In this document: one piece after another, positions 7,501-15,058 of the stretch
How positions within the stretch are numbered: the stretch's first letter is position 1
How the letters are laid out: each line of letters starts with the position of its first letter
DNA from: an uncultured Collinsella sp.
GTDB lineage: Bacteria > Actinomycetota > Coriobacteriia > Coriobacteriales > Coriobacteriaceae
Assembly (NCBI GenBank): GCA_934630375.1
Contig: CAKTVQ010000012.1
Location: 1-46,647, forward strand
Length of the DNA stretch: 46,647 nucleotides
Direction: 5' to 3'
Notes under the pieces: generated by a model
Seen by the model: the letters and a program-made list of their open reading frames with translations, nothing else
Databases searched by the model: none
What the model was told of the DNA's origin: nothing
Position numbers and translations under genes: made by a program

Positions 7501-8394
7501 CTAACAGCGCCCGCATAGTCCGCAGCGGACGCAGCCGTTGCAGATGAACTTGCTTCCGCAGGTTTCGCACCACTCGTAATACGGTGGATCCCAAAGCTCC
7601 GAGCTGGGGATTTCCAAGCCGAGCGGGTCCCTTAGGTCCCACTCGATTTGGCGGCCGCGGTGCTGGAGACCTGATTTCCATGCCTGTTCGCTTTGCAGGT
7701 TTTTGCCACGAAGGTGATATGTTCGCCCGTCCTTAACGAAGGTGCTTCCGGTTTCGATGAAAGCGAACGTCGCATTTGCCGCTACGCATTCGGCATGCAG
7801 CTGGCGCACCCATTCGTAATGGCAGGGGCGTGCTCCCGCGTAGTTTTCTCCGCCCGCGATGACCTGCTCGATCCCATTGGGCTTTCCAAGACTACCGGGG
7901 GCGGCTTTTTCGACCGACACGCTTCCGATAAACGGCGCGCACATGATGCCGCGGTGTGCGGCCGGCGTGGCGAGCAGGAGGGGAATCCGCTCATTTGCCC
8001 TGCGCTGGTTTTCGCAGGTTACGTTGAGCATGACGTTAGGCCAGCCGTCGCCCCAGTCGCTGGGCAGACAGTCGCAAAAGCGCTCGGGACGTTTGGTCAG
8101 AATGAAGAACTTTACGTCGGGTCTCTGGCGGATGATATCCCATACCTCTGGTCGCCAGGGATCGGCTTCGGGCAACAGGAAATCGCTTGTCATGCAGATG
8201 CGGATAAGCTCGCCGGCGCGAACTTTGTAGCTGCCGTCTCGGCGGCGTTGGAGGGGGTAGGTAAAGCCCGACTTGCTTTTTCTAATCACGGAGGGATCGA
8301 TACCGCGTTGTCCGTCCATGTAATACATGTAGCAGTTGTCGCATCCCTCGCTGACGCGCGTGCAGCCATGCCAGGGGTTCCAGATGTCATGCAC
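7501..8394 (-). CDS. DUF5131 (phage Gp37/Gp68-like) protein with Cys-rich tail
   Basis: The N-terminus carries the DUF5131 signature WNPWHGCTRVSEGCDNCYM, with three cysteines (C-x6-C-x2-C). The family is found in phages and bacteria and is thought to be related to radical SAM enzymes; its reaction is not established. The middle has the expected LTKRPERF and later GGENYAGARPC motifs. The last 30 residues add seven cysteines (CETCGSKFICNGCVRCGLCGRC region), probably a zinc- or iron-sulfur-binding tail. It has 297 residues, and AAAGGAGG lies 9 nt before the ATG. It stands alone, with no phage genes nearby. The 188 bp between it and the next gene show nothing beyond the adh ribosome binding site. 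Confidence 0.8.
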   Translation of the reverse strand: MHDIWNPWHGCTRVSEGCDNCYMYYMDGQRGIDPSVIRKSKSGFTYPLQRRRDGSYKVRAGELIRICMTSDFLLPEADPWRPEVWDIIRQRPDVKFFILTKRPERFCDCLPSDWGDGWPNVMLNVTCENQRRANERIPLLLATPAAHRGIMCAPFIGSVSVEKAAPGSLGKPNGIEQVIAGGENYAGARPCHYEWVRQLHAECVAANATFAFIETGSTFVKDGRTYHLRGKNLQSEQAWKSGLQHRGRQIEWDLRDPLGLEIPSSELWDPPYYEWCETCGSKFICNGCVRCGLCGRC

Positions 8395-8582
8395 CTTTGC
8401 GCCTCCTTTGCGGCGGACGTGAATCCAATGGACTCTGAAAGACTAACACCGGATGACGCCGGGAAGCTCCGAACAATATGAAGATGTTGATTGATTAACG
8501 ATTACCGTGCTGCCTGCGTCCCACGATGAGTACAATCGGTCGAGCAAATGTTGACCCATCAACAAATGAAGGAGTTTCCTTT

Positions 8583-9803
8583 ATGCATCTAGCCCGTCGT
8601 GCCTGGTGCCGAACATATCAGACAGTTTTTCGCATCGCATTGCCGATTCTGCCCTATACCGAGCCGCGCATTTTGGAGCATGCCGAGGATGTGCCCGCGG
8701 TGTTCCAAAAGCGCTCGATACAGCAGGTCCTTATCGTGACGGATCCTGGCATTGCTCGTCTGGGGCTTACGGCGCCGCTCGAGCGCGCGCTCGCGTCCAA
8801 GGGGATTGGCGTTACGGTCTATGCCGAAACGCGTGCGAACCCCACGGTCTCGAATGTGGAGGAAGCGGCTGCGCTGTATCGCGAGAACGACTGCCAGGCC
8901 ATTATCGGCTTTGGTGGCGGTTCGGCCATGGACTGCGCCAAGGGCGTGGGCGCGCGCATTGCGCAGCCAAACAAACCCATCAACAAGATGCGCGGCCTGT
9001 TGCGTGTTCACCGTCTCCTACCGCTGCTTATCGCGGTTCCCACTACCGCCGGTACGGGAAGCGAAGTCACGCTCGCGGCGGTGATTACCGACGACGAGAC
9101 GCACTATAAGTACCCCATCAATGACTTTGTGCTCATTCCGCGCTTTGCGGTGCACGACCCCGAGTTTACGCGTGGGCTGCCGGCGTCCATTACGGGGCAG
9201 ACGGGTATGGATGCCCTGACGCATGCCGTCGAGGCTTTTATCGGCCGTAGCACCACGCCCTACACGCGCAAGATGGCGCGCCAGGCGGTTCAGCTCATCC
9301 ACGACAATTTGCTCGAAGCCTATGAGCATGGCGACAACATGCGTGCGCGCCGCAATATGCTTTCGGCGGCGTATAAGGCGGGCGTCGCATTTACGCGCTC
9401 CTATGTTGGATATGTGCATGCCATCGCGCACAGTCTGGGTGGCCGATACGGCATTCCGCACGGTTTGGCCAACGCCATTATCCTGCCGCACATGCTTCGC
9501 GCTTATGGCGAAGCTGCCGCTCCCAAGCTTGCCGATCTTGCTCGCATGGCGGGCATTGCGCCGGCTAACGCGCAGGACGGCTTGGCTGCCGAGGCCTTTA
9601 TCGATTGGGTCGATCGCATGAACGATGCCTTGGGAATTCCTAAATACGTCTCGGGTATTCGCCGTTCCGATATTCCGCAAATGGCCGCCCATGCCGATGC
9701 CGAGGCCAATCCGCTGTATCCTGTCCCGCTTTTGATGGACCGTGTGGAGCTCGAGCATATGTACGAGGTCGTCGCGGGTGGTATGTTTGAGGACGAGAAC
9801 TAG
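8583..9803 (+). CDS. Iron-containing alcohol dehydrogenase
   Basis: This is a group III, metal-dependent NAD(P)H alcohol dehydrogenase of 406 residues. The nucleotide-binding motif GGGSAMDCAK lies at 111-120. Four metal ligands are predicted at Asp210, His214, His279 and His293, with the 4/65/14 spacing of the family. ATG 8583 follows AAGGAG by 8 nt; an earlier ATG at 8526 in the same frame lacks a site. The aldehyde dehydrogenase gene begins 8 bp downstream, so the pair likely interconverts an alcohol, its aldehyde and the acid. The substrate cannot be read from the sequence. Confidence 0.92.
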   Translation: MHLARRAWCRTYQTVFRIALPILPYTEPRILEHAEDVPAVFQKRSIQQVLIVTDPGIARLGLTAPLERALASKGIGVTVYAETRANPTVSNVEEAAALYRENDCQAIIGFGGGSAMDCAKGVGARIAQPNKPINKMRGLLRVHRLLPLLIAVPTTAGTGSEVTLAAVITDDETHYKYPINDFVLIPRFAVHDPEFTRGLPASITGQTGMDALTHAVEAFIGRSTTPYTRKMARQAVQLIHDNLLEAYEHGDNMRARRNMLSAAYKAGVAFTRSYVGYVHAIAHSLGGRYGIPHGLANAIILPHMLRAYGEAAAPKLADLARMAGIAPANAQDGLAAEAFIDWVDRMNDALGIPKYVSGIRRSDIPQMAAHADAEANPLYPVPLLMDRVELEHMYEVVAGGMFEDEN

Positions 9804-9811
9804 GAGGGTCC

Positions 9812-11191
9812 ATGAACACCGAGGAAATCGCGCGCATCGTTAGCGGCCAGCGCGCCTATTTTAAGACGCATGCCACGTTTGATGTCGATGCTCGCCGCCG
9901 CGCGCTCATGCGTCTGCGCGATGCGGTTCGGGCGCACGAGGACGATATCGCCCATGCGCTCAAGACCGATTTGGGCAAGTCGCATGACGAGGCGTATATG
10001 TGCGAGATCGGCACGTCGCTTTCCGAGATTCGCCATCAGATTGCGCACGTGGTCCGATGGAGCCGTGCGCACCTGCGTCCATGTGACCTTGCCAATGCCA
10101 TTAGCGTGTGCAAGACGCAGCCGGTTCCCTATGGCGTGACGCTGATCATGGCGCCTTGGAACTATCCGTTTTTGCTGACGCTCGAGCCGCTTGCCGGCGC
10201 GCTCGCTGCGGGTAACACCGTGGTCATCAAGCCGAGTGCCTATGCGCCGGCCTCGAGCGCGGCGCTCAAGCAGATTTGCGAGGAGGCGTTTGATCCGCGC
10301 CTGGTGACGGTCGTCGAGGGCGGTCGTGCCGAGAACGAGGCGCTGCTCGATGAGTGCTGGGATAAGATTTTCTTTACCGGCAGCGTTCCGGTCGGCAAGC
10401 TCGTCATGGAGCGCGCGAGCAAAAACCTCACGCCCGTGACACTTGAGCTGGGCGGCAAGAGCCCCTGCATCGTGGACGCCACGGCAAACTTGCGCGTGGC
10501 AGCACGCCGCATCGCCTTTGGTAAGTGGCTCAACGTGGGCCAGACCTGTGTAGCGCCCGACTATCTGCTGGTCGATGCGCGCGTGCACGATGAGCTGCTG
10601 GAACTCATCAAGGAGGAGGTCCGCCACATGTTTGGCGAGCACCCGCTCGACAACGAGGACTACGGCCATATCGTCAACGCCAAGCATTTCGCGCGCGTGC
10701 GCGGGTTGATTGACCCCGATAAAGTTGTGCTAGGAGGTGCGGCGCGCGAGGCGTCGCTCAAGATTGAGCCGACGATCCTGGACGGCGTGACGCCCGAGGA
10801 TGCCGTGATGCAGGAGGAGATTTTCGGTCCCATCTTGCCGGTGCTGACGTTTGAGAGCCTGGACGAGGCCGAGACGTTTATCACGGATCGTCCGACGCCG
10901 CTGGCCCTGTATATCTTTAGCCAGGATCGCGCGGTGCAGCAGCGCTTTGTGCGCTACGTGCCCTTTGGCGGCGGCTGCGTTAACGATACGATCATGCATC
11001 TGGCTACGAGCCATATGGGCTTTGGCGGCATGGGCGCGAGCGGCATGGGGCAATACCATGGCCGCGAGAGTTTCGATACGTTTAGCCACAAGAAGAGCAT
11101 CGTGAACAAGGCAACATGGCTGGATGTACCGTTCCGCTACGCCCCCTACGCAAGCTGGAAGCGCAAATTCGTGCGCATGTTTGTGCATTAG
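9812..11191 (+). CDS. NAD(P)-dependent aldehyde dehydrogenase (ALDH3-like)
   Basis: The enzyme oxidises an aldehyde to a carboxylate. Catalytic Cys246 is in NVGQTCVAPDY, the general base Glu212 in VTLELGGKSP, and Asn117 in MAPWNYPF. The 459-residue length and the C-terminal membrane-proximal-type ending (ASWKRKFVRMFV) resemble class 3 fatty-aldehyde dehydrogenases. AGGAGG lies 5 nt before the ATG. It is co-transcribed with the Fe-alcohol dehydrogenase upstream. An inverted repeat follows. Confidence 0.93.
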   Translation: MNTEEIARIVSGQRAYFKTHATFDVDARRRALMRLRDAVRAHEDDIAHALKTDLGKSHDEAYMCEIGTSLSEIRHQIAHVVRWSRAHLRPCDLANAISVCKTQPVPYGVTLIMAPWNYPFLLTLEPLAGALAAGNTVVIKPSAYAPASSAALKQICEEAFDPRLVTVVEGGRAENEALLDECWDKIFFTGSVPVGKLVMERASKNLTPVTLELGGKSPCIVDATANLRVAARRIAFGKWLNVGQTCVAPDYLLVDARVHDELLELIKEEVRHMFGEHPLDNEDYGHIVNAKHFARVRGLIDPDKVVLGGAAREASLKIEPTILDGVTPEDAVMQEEIFGPILPVLTFESLDEAETFITDRPTPLALYIFSQDRAVQQRFVRYVPFGGGCVNDTIMHLATSHMGFGGMGASGMGQYHGRESFDTFSHKKSIVNKATWLDVPFRYAPYASWKRKFVRMFVH

Positions 11192-11219
11192 AAAAAGACA
11201 GCAGATAGGGGACAAACAG

Positions 11220-11253
11220 AGTGGCCGCCCCCGCGTAAGCGAAGACGGCCACT
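11220..11253 (+). terminator. Hairpin after the adh-aldh operon
   Basis: AGTGGCCG (11220-11227) pairs with CGGCCACT (11246-11253) across an 18-nt loop and ends in TTCTC. The T-run is weak, so termination is probable but not certain. Confidence 0.5.
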
Positions 11254-11260
11254 TCTCACG

Positions 11261-11641
11261 ATGAAAACGTGTTCTGGAGTTGGCAAGACCCGCGGCAACG
11301 GGTGCCATCCGTACTCCTACCTTATCCGCAAGCGCTCCGGCATGCAAGCGTTGCGGCAGACGGTCGAAAAGGCCCGGGTGGGTGAATTTGTGTCCGCACG
11401 TGCCTTTAGACTTCTCGGTAAGGTCAAACGCCGGACATTCCGGCATCTAGGAGGGCTTGCCATTTTTGATGACGACGACCTGTTCGATCTGACGGACGAT
11501 CCATTTGAGTGGGATCTGCTGCTCGACGATGATGAACTGGAGCAGGATCGTAAAAAGCGGAAGGATAAGAACGCGCAAGTCGACGCATCGAAAAAGAATG
11601 ACAAGCGCCGCCGCGGATTGTTTGGCGGGCTCTTTGGCTAG
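11261..11641 (+). CDS. Small hypothetical protein with acidic block and basic tail
   Basis: The frame is open for 126 residues, but only the last 60 look like a protein: a block very rich in Asp/Glu (DDDDLFDLTDDPFEWDLLLD) followed by Lys/Arg and ending GLFGGLFG. None of the in-frame ATG codons (11261, 11342) has a ribosome binding site. AGGAGG at 11449-11454 lies 7 nt before an in-frame ATT at 11462, so the true product may start there at about 60 residues. A GCCGG/CCGGC hairpin (11430-11444) sits just upstream of that site. No function is recognised. It is unrelated to the genes on either side as far as can be seen. Confidence 0.5.
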   Translation: MKTCSGVGKTRGNGCHPYSYLIRKRSGMQALRQTVEKARVGEFVSARAFRLLGKVKRRTFRHLGGLAIFDDDDLFDLTDDPFEWDLLLDDDELEQDRKKRKDKNAQVDASKKNDKRRRGLFGGLFG

Positions 11642-11707
11642 GCGGTCCTGTTAAAGCGTCTGTATACTTGTTTCAGTAAAACGCGTTGCGAAATGAGGAC
11701 ACAGACG

Positions 11708-12253
11708 ATGATGTGGTTTACCGCCGACCTGCACCTGGGCGACACGAATATCCTGCACGATATGGATCGACCGTTTACCTCGGTTGAGGAGATGAACCGC
11801 AAGGTTATTGACGCCATTAACGAGTGCGTTGCTGCGGACGACCGCCTCTACATCCTGGGAGACTTTACGTATCGCTTGCCCATGGCGGAGGCCGTGCGCC
11901 TGCGCGTGCGTATTGCCTGCCAAAACGTGACGCTCATACGGGGCAACCATGACGGCGATTGGGAAGATCCGGACGCACCGCAAATTTGGGATGACGTGCG
12001 CGATTACCTGGAGATTGCCCCCGGTTATGCCAAGGGACATCGTCTGGTTCTGAGCCATTACCCCATGCTCAGCTGGAACGGTAAAGCGCGCGGCGCCATC
12101 ATGCTGCACGGTCACATTCACAGTAGAGGAGACCGCACCAACACGCGCAACCGAGACCGCGAGCGCCCCGTTTACCGCTACGATGTTGGCCTCGACGCCA
12201 ACAATTACAAGCCCGTAAGCCGAGACCAGATCTTGAGCTTCTTTGGACTGTAA
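11708..12253 (+). CDS. Calcineurin-like metallophosphoesterase
   Basis: The metal-binding motifs of the family are all present in order: DLHLGD near the N-terminus, LGDFT, GNHD, then SHYP and GHIHS. Such proteins hydrolyse phosphomonoesters or diesters with two metal ions. The 181-residue size matches the short single-domain bacterial group. The ATG at 11708 is chosen because GAGGA lies 8 nt upstream; an ATG at 11693 has none. The substrate is unknown. A GGGGACAGG-loop hairpin with a T-run terminates it. Confidence 0.88.
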   Translation: MMWFTADLHLGDTNILHDMDRPFTSVEEMNRKVIDAINECVAADDRLYILGDFTYRLPMAEAVRLRVRIACQNVTLIRGNHDGDWEDPDAPQIWDDVRDYLEIAPGYAKGHRLVLSHYPMLSWNGKARGAIMLHGHIHSRGDRTNTRNRDRERPVYRYDVGLDANNYKPVSRDQILSFFGL

Positions 12254-12262
12254 CCCTCAGGC

Positions 12263-12299
12263 CACCATAAAGGGGACAGGCACCTTTGTGGTGTTTTTT
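12263..12299 (+). terminator. GGGGACAGG-loop hairpin element, copy 2, acting as terminator
   Basis: CACCATAAAG (12263-12272) pairs with CTTTGTGGTG (12284-12293) with one G-U pair; the loop holds GGGACAGGCAC and six T residues follow. Same family as the elements at 3413, 13091 and 27164. Confidence 0.75.
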
Positions 12300-12317
12300 C
12301 CTTAGATTGGAGTCGTT

Positions 12318-13082
12318 ATGAAGCAACTGCTCATTCGTGCCGACGATATCGGTTATTCGTACGCCGTTGACCTGGGGATTGCCCGTAGTGTTAACGAGGG
12401 CCTGGTGCGTTCGGTGGGCCTGATGCCCAATATGCTCGAGGCCGAGCGTGGTTGGTCGCTCGTGGCGGATGCCGGCATTGCGGTGGGCCAGCATACCAAT
12501 GTGTGCCTGGGTAAGCCGTGTGCCGACCCGGCGCTCATCCCGAGTCTGCTCGATGAAAACGGTGAGTTCCATAGCAGCCGTACCTTCCGCGAGCACTTTA
12601 AGCGTGGCGAGGAACTGATTGACTTCGACGAGGCCTGCATTGAGATTCGCGCGCAGCATGACCGCTTTGTCGAGATCGTGGGTCGCGAGCCCGATTACTT
12701 TGAGGCCCACGCCGTTATGAGCAAAAACCTCAACCGCGCGATTTCGGTGGTGGCGCAGGAGTTGGGCCTTAAGGAGCAAAAGGCGAGCTTTGACCCCACG
12801 GCCGTGGTGCACTGCGGAGACACCGATCTGCGCATGGTGATGCATTCGATGGAGCCGGACTATGAGCCAAAGGAAGCAATCATGCAGACGGTTCGCGAGA
12901 TGGCCGATGACGAGACGGTCGTCTTCGTATGCCATCCGGGCTATCTCGATCGTTTTATCTTTGAGAACAGCTCGCTTACGACTAATCGTACCAAGGAGGT
13001 CGATGCGCTGATCGACCCCGAGCTGCGGGTGTGGCTCGAGGCTCAGGACGACCTGCGCCTGATTGACTACCGCGACCTGTAA
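12318..13082 (+). CDS. ChbG/HpnK (YdjC-like) carbohydrate deacetylase
   Basis: YdjC-family enzymes remove N-acetyl groups from sugars such as diacetylchitobiose using a metal. The metal-site motif RADDIG lies at residues 7-12, with GQHTNV at 58-62 and HPGYLD near residue 210 supplying further ligands. At 254 residues it is of family length. TTGGAG precedes the ATG by 7 nt. No chitobiose uptake genes are nearby, so the in vivo substrate is open. Flanked on both sides by copies of the GGGGACAGG hairpin. Confidence 0.85.
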   Translation: MKQLLIRADDIGYSYAVDLGIARSVNEGLVRSVGLMPNMLEAERGWSLVADAGIAVGQHTNVCLGKPCADPALIPSLLDENGEFHSSRTFREHFKRGEELIDFDEACIEIRAQHDRFVEIVGREPDYFEAHAVMSKNLNRAISVVAQELGLKEQKASFDPTAVVHCGDTDLRMVMHSMEPDYEPKEAIMQTVREMADDETVVFVCHPGYLDRFIFENSSLTTNRTKEVDALIDPELRVWLEAQDDLRLIDYRDL

Positions 13083-13090
13083 AGCTCCCA

Positions 13091-13129
13091 AACCACCACA
13101 ATGGGGACAGGCACCTTTGTGGTGGTTTT
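13091..13129 (+). terminator. GGGGACAGG-loop hairpin element, copy 3
   Basis: AACCACCACAA (13091-13101) pairs perfectly with TTGTGGTGGTT (13117-13127); the loop contains GGGGACAGGCACC and TTTT follows. It sits 8 nt after the deacetylase stop codon. Confidence 0.75.
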
Positions 13130-13222
13130 GGCGCCGTTGCCATTCTGGCGGCGGTGCCTTTTTTGTCCGCATGGCGCGGTAGAGTGTAGGCGGTTAAAAT
13201 TTGCGTCCATCGAGGAGCTACT

Positions 13223-14980
13223 ATGAACGAGATCAAGTGCCCGCATTGCGGCGAAGTCTTTAAGGTCGATGCGTCCGGCTATGCGGACATCGTCAAACAG
13301 GTGCGCGATGCTGAATTTTCGCATGATCTTGACGAACGTGTGAAGGCTGTCCAGCGCGAAGGCGAGCAGGCGTTGGAGCTTGAACGTTCGCGTTCGGCGT
13401 CTGCCTTGCGGGAGGCGGAGTCCCAGCGCAACGCTCAGCTTGTTGAGCAGAAAAACGCCGCGGCTCAGGAGCTGGCGCAGGAAGTTGCCAAGCGCGACGC
13501 CGAGCTTGCCGAGCTGCGCGCCAAGCTCGAGGGCGCTGCCGCAGAGCGCGAGAGCGCAAGCCAGCGTGCGGCTGTTGAGGCCCGTGCCGATGCTCAAAAG
13601 GAGAATGCTGAGCTCCAGCGCGAGATTGACAACCTGCGTGCGCAGCTGGGACGCAAGGACGACGAAGCCAAGCTCGCCGAGGCCGCGGTGCGCAATGCCG
13701 CTCAAAACGACCTGTCCGCACGCGATGCCCAGATTGCCGAGCTGCAGGCGAAGCTCTCTGCGGCGGACAAAGCTCAGGAGATGGCGCTTGCCGCTGCCGC
13801 GGCTGAGTCGCAGCGCGAGCTTGATGCCGCTCGCAGCGAGGCTGAGCGCACACTTGCCGACTATCAGGCGAAAGTGCGGGAGAAGTTCTCTGCCGCAAAG
13901 GCTCAGTCCGAGCAGGAGGCAGAGGGTCTGCGCGCCCAGCTGCGTGAGCAGGAGCTGACGGCAAAAATGAACCTGTCGGAGGCGGTTGCCGCGGCGGAGC
14001 GTGAGCGTGATGAGGCGCGCGCCAAGCTCACGAGCGAGCTGGCAGTGCGCGATTCGCGTGAGGAGCAGGCCAAGGCGGCCCACGAGCTCGAGCTTGCTCA
14101 GGCAAAGCGCGCGAGTGACGAGCTCATTCGCTACAAGGACGAAGAGATTGAGCGCCTGAAGGACATGAAGGTGCGCCTGTCCACCAAGATGGTGGGCGAG
14201 TCGCTCGAGCAGCACTGCGAGACCGAGTTCAATCGCTTGCGCATGACGGCGTTTCCCAACGCGTATTTTGAGAAAGACAACGATGCATCCGAGGGCACCA
14301 AGGGTGACTTCATCTTCCGTGAGTGCGACGCGAGCGGCAACGAGATCATCTCGATTATGTTCGAGATGAAAAACGAGAATGACGAAACCGCGACCAAGCA
14401 CAAGAACGAGGACTTCTTTAAGAAACTCGACCACGATCGCCGCCAGAAAGGCTGCGAGTATGCGGTGCTCTGCACCCTGCTTGAGCCCGAGAGCGAGCTC
14501 TATAACGCCGGCATCGTGGACGTGAGCTATCGCTACGAGAAGATGTATGTGATCCGCCCGCAATTCTTCATCCCGATGATCACGCTGCTGCGCAACGCCG
14601 CTATGGGCTCGCTGCGCTATAAGCAGGAACTGGCGGAGTACAAACAGCAGAACATCGACGTCACGAACTTCGAAGCCAAGATGGAAAAGTTCAAGGACGG
14701 TTTCTCGCGCAACTACAACCTGGCGAGTAAGCAATTCGAGTCTGCCATCAAGGAGATCGACGCCGCTATCAAGCAGCTCGAGAAGACCAAAGACGATCTG
14801 CGTCGCAGCACCGAGAACCTGCGTCTGGCCCACAACAAGGCTGATGAACTTACAATCCGCAAGCTCACCTGGGGCAACAAGACCATGAAGGCGGCCTTCG
14901 ACGAGGCGCGCGAGACGGCAACGGGCACGGGCGATGAGCCCGCCGAGGCCGATTCGTATGAGGTCGAGGATGCCGAATAG
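13223..14980 (+). CDS. DUF2130 coiled-coil protein with N-terminal zinc-ribbon half
   Basis: The first residues contain CPHCGEVF, like half a zinc ribbon. Residues about 30-310 are a long coiled coil rich in Ala, Glu, Arg and Gln. The conserved DUF2130 region follows (LSTKMVGESLEQHCETEFN, GDFIFRECD, FEMKNEND, DFFKKLDHDRR), which resembles a PD-(D/E)XK-type nuclease core, although that relation is recalled rather than tested. The C-terminus adds another helix. GAGGAG lies 6 nt before the ATG. The role is unknown; DUF2130 proteins occur widely as single genes. It ends at a strong terminator. Confidence 0.85.
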   Translation: MNEIKCPHCGEVFKVDASGYADIVKQVRDAEFSHDLDERVKAVQREGEQALELERSRSASALREAESQRNAQLVEQKNAAAQELAQEVAKRDAELAELRAKLEGAAAERESASQRAAVEARADAQKENAELQREIDNLRAQLGRKDDEAKLAEAAVRNAAQNDLSARDAQIAELQAKLSAADKAQEMALAAAAAESQRELDAARSEAERTLADYQAKVREKFSAAKAQSEQEAEGLRAQLREQELTAKMNLSEAVAAAERERDEARAKLTSELAVRDSREEQAKAAHELELAQAKRASDELIRYKDEEIERLKDMKVRLSTKMVGESLEQHCETEFNRLRMTAFPNAYFEKDNDASEGTKGDFIFRECDASGNEIISIMFEMKNENDETATKHKNEDFFKKLDHDRRQKGCEYAVLCTLLEPESELYNAGIVDVSYRYEKMYVIRPQFFIPMITLLRNAAMGSLRYKQELAEYKQQNIDVTNFEAKMEKFKDGFSRNYNLASKQFESAIKEIDAAIKQLEKTKDDLRRSTENLRLAHNKADELTIRKLTWGNKTMKAAFDEARETATGTGDEPAEADSYEVEDAE

Positions 14981-14999
14981 GGGATAGCGTATAGTGCAA

Positions 15000-15043
15000 A
15001 AAGCGGGGCCGCTGGCGATGTTGCCAGCGGCCCCGCTTTGTTT
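15000..15043. terminator. Strong bidirectional terminator
   Basis: A 17-bp perfect stem (AAAGCGGGGCCGCTGGC at 15000-15016 with its complement at 15023-15039) encloses GATGTT, flanked by A-rich and T-rich ends, between two convergent genes. Confidence 0.85.
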
Positions 15044-15058
15044 GCTCGGCTGATTCGG

